The position numbers and the translations under genes are program-made. Under the pieces are notes generated by a model, which was given only the letters and a program-made list of their open reading frames with translations, made no database searches and was not told the DNA's origin. From assembly GCA_030844895.1 (NCBI GenBank), contig JAUTDX010007410.1:62001-126000 (forward strand): a DNA stretch of 64,000 bases, given 5' to 3'. Position 1 is the stretch's first letter; the number at the start of each line of letters is the position of its first letter. Of this stretch, positions 11,301-24,740 are shown one piece after another. This DNA comes from Ambrosia x helenae. Its lineage: Eukaryota; Streptophyta; Magnoliopsida; Asterales; Asteraceae.

Positions 11301-14300
11301 TAGCCTAATGTACACCCTTATTGGGTTAGTCACAGGACCCCGAATCTCCTATCCTTATAGGAGAAGCCTAATTATAGTATTAACAAACTAAAATGGGTGT
11401 CTCGTTGGACATTCAGGTGCTGTAGGTCAAAGAATACTGAACAACAGTTTATAAAGGCTGGAAATTCTTACTCTTGGAAATAATTTTATAGCCTAATGTA
11501 CACCCTTATTGGGTTAGTCACAGGACCCCGAATCTCCTATCCTTATAGGAGAAGCCTAATTATAGTATTAACAAACTAAAATGGGTGTCTCGTTGGACAT
11601 TCAGGTGCTGTAGGTCAAAGAATACTGAACAACAGTTTATAAAGGCTGGAAATTCTTACTCTTGGAAATAATTTTATAGCCTAATGTACACCCTTATTGG
11701 GTTAGTCACAGGACCCCGAATCTCCTATCCTTATAGGAGAAGCCTAATTATAGTATTAACAAACTAAAATGGGTGTCTCGTTGGACATTCAGGTGCTGTA
11801 GGTCAAAGAATACTGAACAACAGTTTATAAAGGCTGGAAATTCTTACTCTTGGAAATAATTTTATAGCCTAATGTACACCCTTATTGGGTTAGTCACAGG
11901 ACCCCGAATCTCCTATCCTTATAGGAGAAGCCTAATTATAGTATTAACAAACTAAAATGGGTGTCTCGTTGGACATTCAGGTGCTGTAGGTCAAAGAATA
12001 CTGAACAACAGTTTATAAAGGCTGGAAATTCTTACTCTTGGAAATAATTTTATAGCCTAATGTACACCCTTATTGGGTTAGTCACAGGACCCCGAATCTC
12101 CTATCCTTATAGGAGAAGCCTAATTATAGTATTAACAAACTAAAATGGGTGTCTCGTTGGACATTCAGGTGCTGTAGGTCAAAGAATACTGAACAACAGT
12201 TTATAAAGGCTGGAAATTCTTACTCTTGGAAATAATTTTATAGCCTAATGTACACCCTTATTGGGTTAGTCACAGGACCCCGAATCTCCTATCCTTATAG
12301 GAGAAGCCTAATTATAGTATTAACAAACTAAAATGGGTGTCTCGTTGGACATTCAGGTGCTGTAGGTCAAAGAATACTGAACAACAGTTTATAAAGGCTG
12401 GAAATTCTTACTCTTGGAAATAATTTTATAGCCTAATGTACACCCTTATTGGGTTAGTCACAGGACCCCGAATCTCCTATCCTTATAGGAGAAGCCTAAT
12501 TATAGTATTAACAAACTAAAATGGGTGTCTCGTTGGACATTCAGGTGCTGTAGGTCAAAGAATACTGAACAACAGTTTATAAAGGCTGGAAATTCTTACT
12601 CTTGGAAATAATTTTATAGCCTAATGTACACCCTTATTGGGTTAGTCACAGGACCCCGAATCTCCTATCCTTATAGGAGAAGCCTAATTATAGTATTAAC
12701 AAACTAAAATGGGTGTCTCGTTGGACATTCAGGTGCTGTAGGTCAAAGAATACTGAACAACAGTTTATAAAGGCTGGAAATTCTTACTCTTGGAAATAAT
12801 TTTATAGCCTAATGTACACCCTTATTGGGTTAGTCACAGGACCCCGAATCTCCTATCCTTATAGGAGAAGCCTAATTATAGTATTAACAAACTAAAATGG
12901 GTGTCTCGTTGGACATTCAGGTGCTGTAGGTCAAAGAATACTGAACAACAGTTTATAAAGGCTGGAAATTCTTACTCTTGGAAATAATTTTATAGCCTAA
13001 TGTACACCCTTATTGGGTTAGTCACAGGACCCCGAATCTCCTATCCTTATAGGAGAAGCCTAATTATAGTATTAACAAACTAAAATGGGTGTCTCGTTGG
13101 ACATTCAGGTGCTGTAGGTCAAAGAATACTGAACAACAGTTTATAAAGGCTGGAAATTCTTACTCTTGGAAATAATTTTATAGCCTAATGTACACCCTTA
13201 TTGGGTTAGTCACAGGACCCCGAATCTCCTATCCTTATAGGAGAAGCCTAATTATAGTATTAACAAACTAAAATGGGTGTCTCGTTGGACATTCAGGTGG
13301 TGTAGGTCAAAGAATACTGAACAACAGTTTATAAAGGCTGGAAATTCTTACTCTTGGAAATAATTTTATAGCCTAATGTACACCCTTATTGGGTTAGTCA
13401 CAGGACCCCGAATCTCCTATCCTTATAGGAGAAGCCTAATTATAGTATTAACAAACTAAAATGGGTGTCTCGTTGGACATTCAGGTGCTGTAGGTCAAAG
13501 AATACTGAACAACAGTTTATAAAGGCTGGAAATTCTTACTCTTGGAAATAATTTTATAGCCTAATGTACACCCTTATTGGGTTAGTCACAGGACCCCGAA
13601 TCTCCTATCCTTATAGGAGAAGCCTAATTATAGTATTAACAAACTAAAATGGGTGTCTCGTTGGACATTCAGGTGCTGTAGGTCAAAGAATACTGAACAA
13701 CAGTTTATAAAGGCTGGAAATTCTTACTCTTGGAAATAATTTTATAGCCTAATGTACACCCTTATTGGGTTAGTCACAGGACCCCGAATCTCCTATCCTT
13801 ATAGGAGAAGCCTAATTATAGTATTAACAAACTAAAATGGGTGTCTCGTTGGACATTCAGGTGCTGTAGGTCAAAGAATACTGAACAACAGTTTATAAAG
13901 GCTGGAAATTCTTACTCTTGGAAATAATTTTATAGCCTAATGTACACCCTTATTGGGTTAGTCACAGGACCCCGAATCTCCTATCCTTATAGGAGAAGCC
14001 TAATTATAGTATTAACAAACTAAAATGGGTGTCTCGTTGGACATTCAGGTGCTGTAGGTCAAAGAATACTGAACAACAGTTTATAAAGGCTGGAAATTCT
14101 TACTCTTGGAAATAATTTTATAGCCTAATGTACACCCTTATTGGGTTAGTCACAGGACCCCGAATCTCCTATCCTTATAGGAGAAGCCTAATTATAGTAT
14201 TAACAAACTAAAATGGGTGTCTCGTTGGACATTCAGGTGCTGTAGGTCAAAGAATACTGAACAACAGTTTATAAAGGCTGGAAATTCTTACTCTTGGAAA

Positions 14301-14330
14301 TAATTTTATAGCCTAATGTACACCCTTATT

Positions 14331-14332
14331 GG
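14331..14332 (+). other. Single-base deletion in a GGG run
   Basis: The unit here reads ttattggttag where all other left-arm units have ttattgggttag, apart from the substituted copy at 21852. This is the only indel on the left arm outside the last unit and shifts the 60-base display phase by one for the rest of the arm. A homopolymer consensus error is an equally good explanation. Confidence 0.85.
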
Positions 14333-17300
14333 TTAGTCACAGGACCCCGAATCTCCTATCCTTATAGGAGAAGCCTAATTATAGTATTAACAAACTAAAA
14401 TGGGTGTCTCGTTGGACATTCAGGTGCTGTAGGTCAAAGAATACTGAACAACAGTTTATAAAGGCTGGAAATTCTTACTCTTGGAAATAATTTTATAGCC
14501 TAATGTACACCCTTATTGGGTTAGTCACAGGACCCCGAATCTCCTATCCTTATAGGAGAAGCCTAATTATAGTATTAACAAACTAAAATGGGTGTCTCGT
14601 TGGACATTCAGGTGCTGTAGGTCAAAGAATACTGAACAACAGTTTATAAAGGCTGGAAATTCTTACTCTTGGAAATAATTTTATAGCCTAATGTACACCC
14701 TTATTGGGTTAGTCACAGGACCCCGAATCTCCTATCCTTATAGGAGAAGCCTAATTATAGTATTAACAAACTAAAATGGGTGTCTCGTTGGACATTCAGG
14801 TGCTGTAGGTCAAAGAATACTGAACAACAGTTTATAAAGGCTGGAAATTCTTACTCTTGGAAATAATTTTATAGCCTAATGTACACCCTTATTGGGTTAG
14901 TCACAGGACCCCGAATCTCCTATCCTTATAGGAGAAGCCTAATTATAGTATTAACAAACTAAAATGGGTGTCTCGTTGGACATTCAGGTGCTGTAGGTCA
15001 AAGAATACTGAACAACAGTTTATAAAGGCTGGAAATTCTTACTCTTGGAAATAATTTTATAGCCTAATGTACACCCTTATTGGGTTAGTCACAGGACCCC
15101 GAATCTCCTATCCTTATAGGAGAAGCCTAATTATAGTATTAACAAACTAAAATGGGTGTCTCGTTGGACATTCAGGTGCTGTAGGTCAAAGAATACTGAA
15201 CAACAGTTTATAAAGGCTGGAAATTCTTACTCTTGGAAATAATTTTATAGCCTAATGTACACCCTTATTGGGTTAGTCACAGGACCCCGAATCTCCTATC
15301 CTTATAGGAGAAGCCTAATTATAGTATTAACAAACTAAAATGGGTGTCTCGTTGGACATTCAGGTGCTGTAGGTCAAAGAATACTGAACAACAGTTTATA
15401 AAGGCTGGAAATTCTTACTCTTGGAAATAATTTTATAGCCTAATGTACACCCTTATTGGGTTAGTCACAGGACCCCGAATCTCCTATCCTTATAGGAGAA
15501 GCCTAATTATAGTATTAACAAACTAAAATGGGTGTCTCGTTGGACATTCAGGTGCTGTAGGTCAAAGAATACTGAACAACAGTTTATAAAGGCTGGAAAT
15601 TCTTACTCTTGGAAATAATTTTATAGCCTAATGTACACCCTTATTGGGTTAGTCACAGGACCCCGAATCTCCTATCCTTATAGGAGAAGCCTAATTATAG
15701 TATTAACAAACTAAAATGGGTGTCTCGTTGGACATTCAGGTGCTGTAGGTCAAAGAATACTGAACAACAGTTTATAAAGGCTGGAAATTCTTACTCTTGG
15801 AAATAATTTTATAGCCTAATGTACACCCTTATTGGGTTAGTCACAGGACCCCGAATCTCCTATCCTTATAGGAGAAGCCTAATTATAGTATTAACAAACT
15901 AAAATGGGTGTCTCGTTGGACATTCAGGTGCTGTAGGTCAAAGAATACTGAACAACAGTTTATAAAGGCTGGAAATTCTTACTCTTGGAAATAATTTTAT
16001 AGCCTAATGTACACCCTTATTGGGTTAGTCACAGGACCCCGAATCTCCTATCCTTATAGGAGAAGCCTAATTATAGTATTAACAAACTAAAATGGGTGTC
16101 TCGTTGGACATTCAGGTGCTGTAGGTCAAAGAATACTGAACAACAGTTTATAAAGGCTGGAAATTCTTACTCTTGGAAATAATTTTATAGCCTAATGTAC
16201 ACCCTTATTGGGTTAGTCACAGGACCCCGAATCTCCTATCCTTATAGGAGAAGCCTAATTATAGTATTAACAAACTAAAATGGGTGTCTCGTTGGACATT
16301 CAGGTGCTGTAGGTCAAAGAATACTGAACAACAGTTTATAAAGGCTGGAAATTCTTACTCTTGGAAATAATTTTATAGCCTAATGTACACCCTTATTGGG
16401 TTAGTCACAGGACCCCGAATCTCCTATCCTTATAGGAGAAGCCTAATTATAGTATTAACAAACTAAAATGGGTGTCTCGTTGGACATTCAGGTGCTGTAG
16501 GTCAAAGAATACTGAACAACAGTTTATAAAGGCTGGAAATTCTTACTCTTGGAAATAATTTTATAGCCTAATGTACACCCTTATTGGGTTAGTCACAGGA
16601 CCCCGAATCTCCTATCCTTATAGGAGAAGCCTAATTATAGTATTAACAAACTAAAATGGGTGTCTCGTTGGACATTCAGGTGCTGTAGGTCAAAGAATAC
16701 TGAACAACAGTTTATAAAGGCTGGAAATTCTTACTCTTGGAAATAATTTTATAGCCTAATGTACACCCTTATTGGGTTAGTCACAGGACCCCGAATCTCC
16801 TATCCTTATAGGAGAAGCCTAATTATAGTATTAACAAACTAAAATGGGTGTCTCGTTGGACATTCAGGTGCTGTAGGTCAAAGAATACTGAACAACAGTT
16901 TATAAAGGCTGGAAATTCTTACTCTTGGAAATAATTTTATAGCCTAATGTACACCCTTATTGGGTTAGTCACAGGACCCCGAATCTCCTATCCTTATAGG
17001 AGAAGCCTAATTATAGTATTAACAAACTAAAATGGGTGTCTCGTTGGACATTCAGGTGCTGTAGGTCAAAGAATACTGAACAACAGTTTATAAAGGCTGG
17101 AAATTCTTACTCTTGGAAATAATTTTATAGCCTAATGTACACCCTTATTGGGTTAGTCACAGGACCCCGAATCTCCTATCCTTATAGGAGAAGCCTAATT
17201 ATAGTATTAACAAACTAAAATGGGTGTCTCGTTGGACATTCAGGTGCTGTAGGTCAAAGAATACTGAACAACAGTTTATAAAGGCTGGAAATTCTTACTC

Positions 17301-20300
17301 TTGGAAATAATTTTATAGCCTAATGTACACCCTTATTGGGTTAGTCACAGGACCCCGAATCTCCTATCCTTATAGGAGAAGCCTAATTATAGTATTAACA
17401 AACTAAAATGGGTGTCTCGTTGGACATTCAGGTGCTGTAGGTCAAAGAATACTGAACAACAGTTTATAAAGGCTGGAAATTCTTACTCTTGGAAATAATT
17501 TTATAGCCTAATGTACACCCTTATTGGGTTAGTCACAGGACCCCGAATCTCCTATCCTTATAGGAGAAGCCTAATTATAGTATTAACAAACTAAAATGGG
17601 TGTCTCGTTGGACATTCAGGTGGTGTAGGTCAAAGAATACTGAACAACAGTTTATAAAGGCTGGAAATTCTTACTCTTGGAAATAATTTTATAGCCTAAT
17701 GTACACCCTTATTGGGTTAGTCACAGGACCCCGAATCTCCTATCCTTATAGGAGAAGCCTAATTATAGTATTAACAAACTAAAATGGGTGTCTCGTTGGA
17801 CATTCAGGTGCTGTAGGTCAAAGAATACTGAACAACAGTTTATAAAGGCTGGAAATTCTTACTCTTGGAAATAATTTTATAGCCTAATGTACACCCTTAT
17901 TGGGTTAGTCACAGGACCCCGAATCTCCTATCCTTATAGGAGAAGCCTAATTATAGTATTAACAAACTAAAATGGGTGTCTCGTTGGACATTCAGGTGCT
18001 GTAGGTCAAAGAATACTGAACAACAGTTTATAAAGGCTGGAAATTCTTACTCTTGGAAATAATTTTATAGCCTAATGTACACCCTTATTGGGTTAGTCAC
18101 AGGACCCCGAATCTCCTATCCTTATAGGAGAAGCCTAATTATAGTATTAACAAACTAAAATGGGTGTCTCGTTGGACATTCAGGTGCTGTAGGTCAAAGA
18201 ATACTGAACAACAGTTTATAAAGGCTGGAAATTCTTACTCTTGGAAATAATTTTATAGCCTAATGTACACCCTTATTGGGTTAGTCACAGGACCCCGAAT
18301 CTCCTATCCTTATAGGAGAAGCCTAATTATAGTATTAACAAACTAAAATGGGTGTCTCGTTGGACATTCAGGTGCTGTAGGTCAAAGAATACTGAACAAC
18401 AGTTTATAAAGGCTGGAAATTCTTACTCTTGGAAATAATTTTATAGCCTAATGTACACCCTTATTGGGTTAGTCACAGGACCCCGAATCTCCTATCCTTA
18501 TAGGAGAAGCCTAATTATAGTATTAACAAACTAAAATGGGTGTCTCGTTGGACATTCAGGTGCTGTAGGTCAAAGAATACTGAACAACAGTTTATAAAGG
18601 CTGGAAATTCTTACTCTTGGAAATAATTTTATAGCCTAATGTACACCCTTATTGGGTTAGTCACAGGACCCCGAATCTCCTATCCTTATAGGAGAAGCCT
18701 AATTATAGTATTAACAAACTAAAATGGGTGTCTCGTTGGACATTCAGGTGCTGTAGGTCAAAGAATACTGAACAACAGTTTATAAAGGCTGGAAATTCTT
18801 ACTCTTGGAAATAATTTTATAGCCTAATGTACACCCTTATTGGGTTAGTCACAGGACCCCGAATCTCCTATCCTTATAGGAGAAGCCTAATTATAGTATT
18901 AACAAACTAAAATGGGTGTCTCGTTGGACATTCAGGTGCTGTAGGTCAAAGAATACTGAACAACAGTTTATAAAGGCTGGAAATTCTTACTCTTGGAAAT
19001 AATTTTATAGCCTAATGTACACCCTTATTGGGTTAGTCACAGGACCCCGAATCTCCTATCCTTATAGGAGAAGCCTAATTATAGTATTAACAAACTAAAA
19101 TGGGTGTCTCGTTGGACATTCAGGTGCTGTAGGTCAAAGAATACTGAACAACAGTTTATAAAGGCTGGAAATTCTTACTCTTGGAAATAATTTTATAGCC
19201 TAATGTACACCCTTATTGGGTTAGTCACAGGACCCCGAATCTCCTATCCTTATAGGAGAAGCCTAATTATAGTATTAACAAACTAAAATGGGTGTCTCGT
19301 TGGACATTCAGGTGCTGTAGGTCAAAGAATACTGAACAACAGTTTATAAAGGCTGGAAATTCTTACTCTTGGAAATAATTTTATAGCCTAATGTACACCC
19401 TTATTGGGTTAGTCACAGGACCCCGAATCTCCTATCCTTATAGGAGAAGCCTAATTATAGTATTAACAAACTAAAATGGGTGTCTCGTTGGACATTCAGG
19501 TGCTGTAGGTCAAAGAATACTGAACAACAGTTTATAAAGGCTGGAAATTCTTACTCTTGGAAATAATTTTATAGCCTAATGTACACCCTTATTGGGTTAG
19601 TCACAGGACCCCGAATCTCCTATCCTTATAGGAGAAGCCTAATTATAGTATTAACAAACTAAAATGGGTGTCTCGTTGGACATTCAGGTGCTGTAGGTCA
19701 AAGAATACTGAACAACAGTTTATAAAGGCTGGAAATTCTTACTCTTGGAAATAATTTTATAGCCTAATGTACACCCTTATTGGGTTAGTCACAGGACCCC
19801 GAATCTCCTATCCTTATAGGAGAAGCCTAATTATAGTATTAACAAACTAAAATGGGTGTCTCGTTGGACATTCAGGTGCTGTAGGTCAAAGAATACTGAA
19901 CAACAGTTTATAAAGGCTGGAAATTCTTACTCTTGGAAATAATTTTATAGCCTAATGTACACCCTTATTGGGTTAGTCACAGGACCCCGAATCTCCTATC
20001 CTTATAGGAGAAGCCTAATTATAGTATTAACAAACTAAAATGGGTGTCTCGTTGGACATTCAGGTGCTGTAGGTCAAAGAATACTGAACAACAGTTTATA
20101 AAGGCTGGAAATTCTTACTCTTGGAAATAATTTTATAGCCTAATGTACACCCTTATTGGGTTAGTCACAGGACCCCGAATCTCCTATCCTTATAGGAGAA
20201 GCCTAATTATAGTATTAACAAACTAAAATGGGTGTCTCGTTGGACATTCAGGTGCTGTAGGTCAAAGAATACTGAACAACAGTTTATAAAGGCTGGAAAT

Positions 20301-21851
20301 TCTTACTCTTGGAAATAATTTTATAGCCTAATGTACACCCTTATTGGGTTAGTCACAGGACCCCGAATCTCCTATCCTTATAGGAGAAGCCTAATTATAG
20401 TATTAACAAACTAAAATGGGTGTCTCGTTGGACATTCAGGTGCTGTAGGTCAAAGAATACTGAACAACAGTTTATAAAGGCTGGAAATTCTTACTCTTGG
20501 AAATAATTTTATAGCCTAATGTACACCCTTATTGGGTTAGTCACAGGACCCCGAATCTCCTATCCTTATAGGAGAAGCCTAATTATAGTATTAACAAACT
20601 AAAATGGGTGTCTCGTTGGACATTCAGGTGGTGTAGGTCAAAGAATACTGAACAACAGTTTATAAAGGCTGGAAATTCTTACTCTTGGAAATAATTTTAT
20701 AGCCTAATGTACACCCTTATTGGGTTAGTCACAGGACCCCGAATCTCCTATCCTTATAGGAGAAGCCTAATTATAGTATTAACAAACTAAAATGGGTGTC
20801 TCGTTGGACATTCAGGTGCTGTAGGTCAAAGAATACTGAACAACAGTTTATAAAGGCTGGAAATTCTTACTCTTGGAAATAATTTTATAGCCTAATGTAC
20901 ACCCTTATTGGGTTAGTCACAGGACCCCGAATCTCCTATCCTTATAGGAGAAGCCTAATTATAGTATTAACAAACTAAAATGGGTGTCTCGTTGGACATT
21001 CAGGTGCTGTAGGTCAAAGAATACTGAACAACAGTTTATAAAGGCTGGAAATTCTTACTCTTGGAAATAATTTTATAGCCTAATGTACACCCTTATTGGG
21101 TTAGTCACAGGACCCCGAATCTCCTATCCTTATAGGAGAAGCCTAATTATAGTATTAACAAACTAAAATGGGTGTCTCGTTGGACATTCAGGTGCTGTAG
21201 GTCAAAGAATACTGAACAACAGTTTATAAAGGCTGGAAATTCTTACTCTTGGAAATAATTTTATAGCCTAATGTACACCCTTATTGGGTTAGTCACAGGA
21301 CCCCGAATCTCCTATCCTTATAGGAGAAGCCTAATTATAGTATTAACAAACTAAAATGGGTGTCTCGTTGGACATTCAGGTGCTGTAGGTCAAAGAATAC
21401 TGAACAACAGTTTATAAAGGCTGGAAATTCTTACTCTTGGAAATAATTTTATAGCCTAATGTACACCCTTATTGGGTTAGTCACAGGACCCCGAATCTCC
21501 TATCCTTATAGGAGAAGCCTAATTATAGTATTAACAAACTAAAATGGGTGTCTCGTTGGACATTCAGGTGCTGTAGGTCAAAGAATACTGAACAACAGTT
21601 TATAAAGGCTGGAAATTCTTACTCTTGGAAATAATTTTATAGCCTAATGTACACCCTTATTGGGTTAGTCACAGGACCCCGAATCTCCTATCCTTATAGG
21701 AGAAGCCTAATTATAGTATTAACAAACTAAAATGGGTGTCTCGTTGGACATTCAGGTGCTGTAGGTCAAAGAATACTGAACAACAGTTTATAAAGGCTGG
21801 AAATTCTTACTCTTGGAAATAATTTTATAGCCTAATGTACACCCTTATTGG

Positions 21852-21852
21852 T
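21852..21852 (+). other. Unique G to T variant
   Basis: The unit reads ttattggtttag instead of ttattgggttag. It is seen once in the window, with no counterpart on the right arm. It marks this copy uniquely and could anchor read mapping. Confidence 0.85.
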
Positions 21853-24439
21853 TTAGTCACAGGACCCCGAATCTCCTATCCTTATAGGAGAAGCCTAATT
21901 ATAGTATTAACAAACTAAAATGGGTGTCTCGTTGGACATTCAGGTGCTGTAGGTCAAAGAATACTGAACAACAGTTTATAAAGGCTGGAAATTCTTACTC
22001 TTGGAAATAATTTTATAGCCTAATGTACACCCTTATTGGGTTAGTCACAGGACCCCGAATCTCCTATCCTTATAGGAGAAGCCTAATTATAGTATTAACA
22101 AACTAAAATGGGTGTCTCGTTGGACATTCAGGTGGTGTAGGTCAAAGAATACTGAACAACAGTTTATAAAGGCTGGAAATTCTTACTCTTGGAAATAATT
22201 TTATAGCCTAATGTACACCCTTATTGGGTTAGTCACAGGACCCCGAATCTCCTATCCTTATAGGAGAAGCCTAATTATAGTATTAACAAACTAAAATGGG
22301 TGTCTCGTTGGACATTCAGGTGCTGTAGGTCAAAGAATACTGAACAACAGTTTATAAAGGCTGGAAATTCTTACTCTTGGAAATAATTTTATAGCCTAAT
22401 GTACACCCTTATTGGGTTAGTCACAGGACCCCGAATCTCCTATCCTTATAGGAGAAGCCTAATTATAGTATTAACAAACTAAAATGGGTGTCTCGTTGGA
22501 CATTCAGGTGCTGTAGGTCAAAGAATACTGAACAACAGTTTATAAAGGCTGGAAATTCTTACTCTTGGAAATAATTTTATAGCCTAATGTACACCCTTAT
22601 TGGGTTAGTCACAGGACCCCGAATCTCCTATCCTTATAGGAGAAGCCTAATTATAGTATTAACAAACTAAAATGGGTGTCTCGTTGGACATTCAGGTGGT
22701 GTAGGTCAAAGAATACTGAACAACAGTTTATAAAGGCTGGAAATTCTTACTCTTGGAAATAATTTTATAGCCTAATGTACACCCTTATTGGGTTAGTCAC
22801 AGGACCCCGAATCTCCTATCCTTATAGGAGAAGCCTAATTATAGTATTAACAAACTAAAATGGGTGTCTCGTTGGACATTCAGGTGCTGTAGGTCAAAGA
22901 ATACTGAACAACAGTTTATAAAGGCTGGAAATTCTTACTCTTGGAAATAATTTTATAGCCTAATGTACACCCTTATTGGGTTAGTCACAGGACCCCGAAT
23001 CTCCTATCCTTATAGGAGAAGCCTAATTATAGTATTAACAAACTAAAATGGGTGTCTCGTTGGACATTCAGGTGCTGTAGGTCAAAGAATACTGAACAAC
23101 AGTTTATAAAGGCTGGAAATTCTTACTCTTGGAAATAATTTTATAGCCTAATGTACACCCTTATTGGGTTAGTCACAGGACCCCGAATCTCCTATCCTTA
23201 TAGGAGAAGCCTAATTATAGTATTAACAAACTAAAATGGGTGTCTCGTTGGACATTCAGGTGCTGTAGGTCAAAGAATACTGAACAACAGTTTATAAAGG
23301 CTGGAAATTCTTACTCTTGGAAATAATTTTATAGCCTAATGTACACCCTTATTGGGTTAGTCACAGGACCCCGAATCTCCTATCCTTATAGGAGAAGCCT
23401 AATTATAGTATTAACAAACTAAAATGGGTGTCTCGTTGGACATTCAGGTGCTGTAGGTCAAAGAATACTGAACAACAGTTTATAAAGGCTGGAAATTCTT
23501 ACTCTTGGAAATAATTTTATAGCCTAATGTACACCCTTATTGGGTTAGTCACAGGACCCCGAATCTCCTATCCTTATAGGAGAAGCCTAATTATAGTATT
23601 AACAAACTAAAATGGGTGTCTCGTTGGACATTCAGGTGCTGTAGGTCAAAGAATACTGAACAACAGTTTATAAAGGCTGGAAATTCTTACTCTTGGAAAT
23701 AATTTTATAGCCTAATGTACACCCTTATTGGGTTAGTCACAGGACCCCGAATCTCCTATCCTTATAGGAGAAGCCTAATTATAGTATTAACAAACTAAAA
23801 TGGGTGTCTCGTTGGACATTCAGGTGCTGTAGGTCAAAGAATACTGAACAACAGTTTATAAAGGCTGGAAATTCTTACTCTTGGAAATAATTTTATAGCC
23901 TAATGTACACCCTTATTGGGTTAGTCACAGGACCCCGAATCTCCTATCCTTATAGGAGAAGCCTAATTATAGTATTAACAAACTAAAATGGGTGTCTCGT
24001 TGGACATTCAGGTGCTGTAGGTCAAAGAATACTGAACAACAGTTTATAAAGGCTGGAAATTCTTACTCTTGGAAATAATTTTATAGCCTAATGTACACCC
24101 TTATTGGGTTAGTCACAGGACCCCGAATCTCCTATCCTTATAGGAGAAGCCTAATTATAGTATTAACAAACTAAAATGGGTGTCTCGTTGGACATTCAGG
24201 TGCTGTAGGTCAAAGAATACTGAACAACAGTTTATAAAGGCTGGAAATTCTTACTCTTGGAAATAATTTTATAGCCTAATGTACACCCTTATTGGGTTAG
24301 TCACAGGACCCCGAATCTCCTATCCTTATAGGAGAAGCCTAATTATAGTATTAACAAACTAAAATGGGTGTCTCGTTGGACATTCAGGTGCTGTAGGTCA
24401 AAGAATACTGAACAACAGTTTATAAAGGCTGGAAATTCT

Positions 24440-24625
24440 TACTCTTGGAAATAATTTTATAGCCTAATGTACACCCTTATTGGGTTAGTCACAGGACCCC
24501 GAATCTCCTATCCTTATAGGAGAAGCCTAATTATAGTATTAACAAACTAAAATGGGTGTCTCGTTGGACATTCAGGTGGTGTAGGTCAAAGAATACTGAA
24601 CAACATTTATAAAGGCGGAAATTCT
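24440..24625 (+). repeat. Degenerate last forward unit before the inversion
   Basis: Unit 131 of the left arm is 186 bp. It carries the base-140 G variant (24579) and two one-base deletions: caacattta for caacagttta, and ggcgg for ggctgg. Three changes in one unit is unique among complete left-arm units, where almost all others have none or one. Edge units of tandem arrays typically escape homogenisation; here the edge is the inversion point. The matching first unit of the right arm does not carry these changes. Confidence 0.88.
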
Positions 24626-24684
24626 TACTCTTGGAAATAATTTTATAGCCTAATGTACACCCTTATTGGGTTAGTCACAGGACC
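24626..24684 (+). repeat. Truncated forward unit entering the inversion core
   Basis: Matches unit bases 1-59 exactly, ending at ggacc. Beyond 24684 the sequence departs from consensus. Bases 24657-24664 (acaccctt) are the last that pair with the right arm as an unbroken inverted copy. Confidence 0.9.
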
Positions 24685-24740
24685 TAATCTAATCTTCTCC
24701 TCCAAGGAGAAGAATTAGTAGTATTAACTAAAAAGGGTGT
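24657..24740 (+). repeat. Divergent inversion core: modified dyad of one unit
   Basis: An 84-bp block corresponding to unit bases 32-120 (89 bp). Its left part is consensus (to 24684). The middle is diverged but still colinear with the forward unit: aggagaag at 24705-24712 matches bases 79-86, and tagtattaac at 24719-24728 matches bases 95-104; taaaa follows, then gggtgt at 24735-24740. In a normal unit gggtgt continues as ctcgttgg; here it continues as acattaggc, the reverse complement of bases 31 and below. The orientation switch therefore lies at gggtgt, a 6-bp sequence common to both directions. It is the only non-consensus stretch of more than a few bases in the window. No gene lies in it. 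Confidence 0.85.
24689..24718. repeat. Strong hairpin at the palindrome centre
   Basis: ctaat-cttctcct, loop cca, aggagaag-a-attag: 13 base pairs with a single bulged A at 24713. It replaces the 8-bp-stem hairpin of the ordinary unit and sits within 5 bp of the palindrome axis (about 24698). The left arm of the stem differs from the ordinary unit while the right arm (aggagaag) is retained, so the stem has been remade by local change. A good hairpin at the turning point fits template switching, but could also have formed afterwards. Confidence 0.8.

Larger units (their letters stand above)
10104..24579 (+). other. Base-140 C to G variants on the left arm
   Basis: Seven left-arm units read caggtggtgtag instead of caggtgctgtag: G at 10104, 13300, 17623, 20631, 22135, 22699 and 24579. 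Successive spacings are 17, 23, 16, 8, 3 and 10 units, becoming denser toward the inversion. None is found before 10104. The same substitution, seen as C on the plus strand, occurs 13 times on the right arm, so it is a shared unit variant and not an isolated mutation. Confidence 0.9.
1..24684 (+). repeat. Forward satellite array, 188-bp unit, 131 copies plus partial
   Basis: Head-to-tail array of one 188-bp unit. The motif tactcttgg recurs at 1, 189, 377, 565 and so on; 15 units make exactly 2820 bases, so the pattern returns to the same phase at 2821, 5641, 8461, 11281 and 14101. From 1 to 24625 the length plus three single-base deletions equals 131 x 188. A 59-bp partial unit (24626-24684) leads into the inversion core. 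Differences from consensus are nine substitutions and three one-base deletions: T to C at 8313, G to T at 21852, C to G at seven copies of unit base 140, one G lost at 14331, and two deletions in the last unit. No gene, spacer or insertion interrupts it. The array continues beyond the window start. This has the form of a highly homogenised eukaryotic satellite; strand is arbitrary. Confidence 0.97.

Noticed and set aside
24665..24732. Sequencing adapter or foreign insert at the inversion
   Set aside because: Blocks of the segment align in order to unit bases 79-86, 95-104 and 109-113, so it derives from the satellite. A read-level check is still the decisive test.
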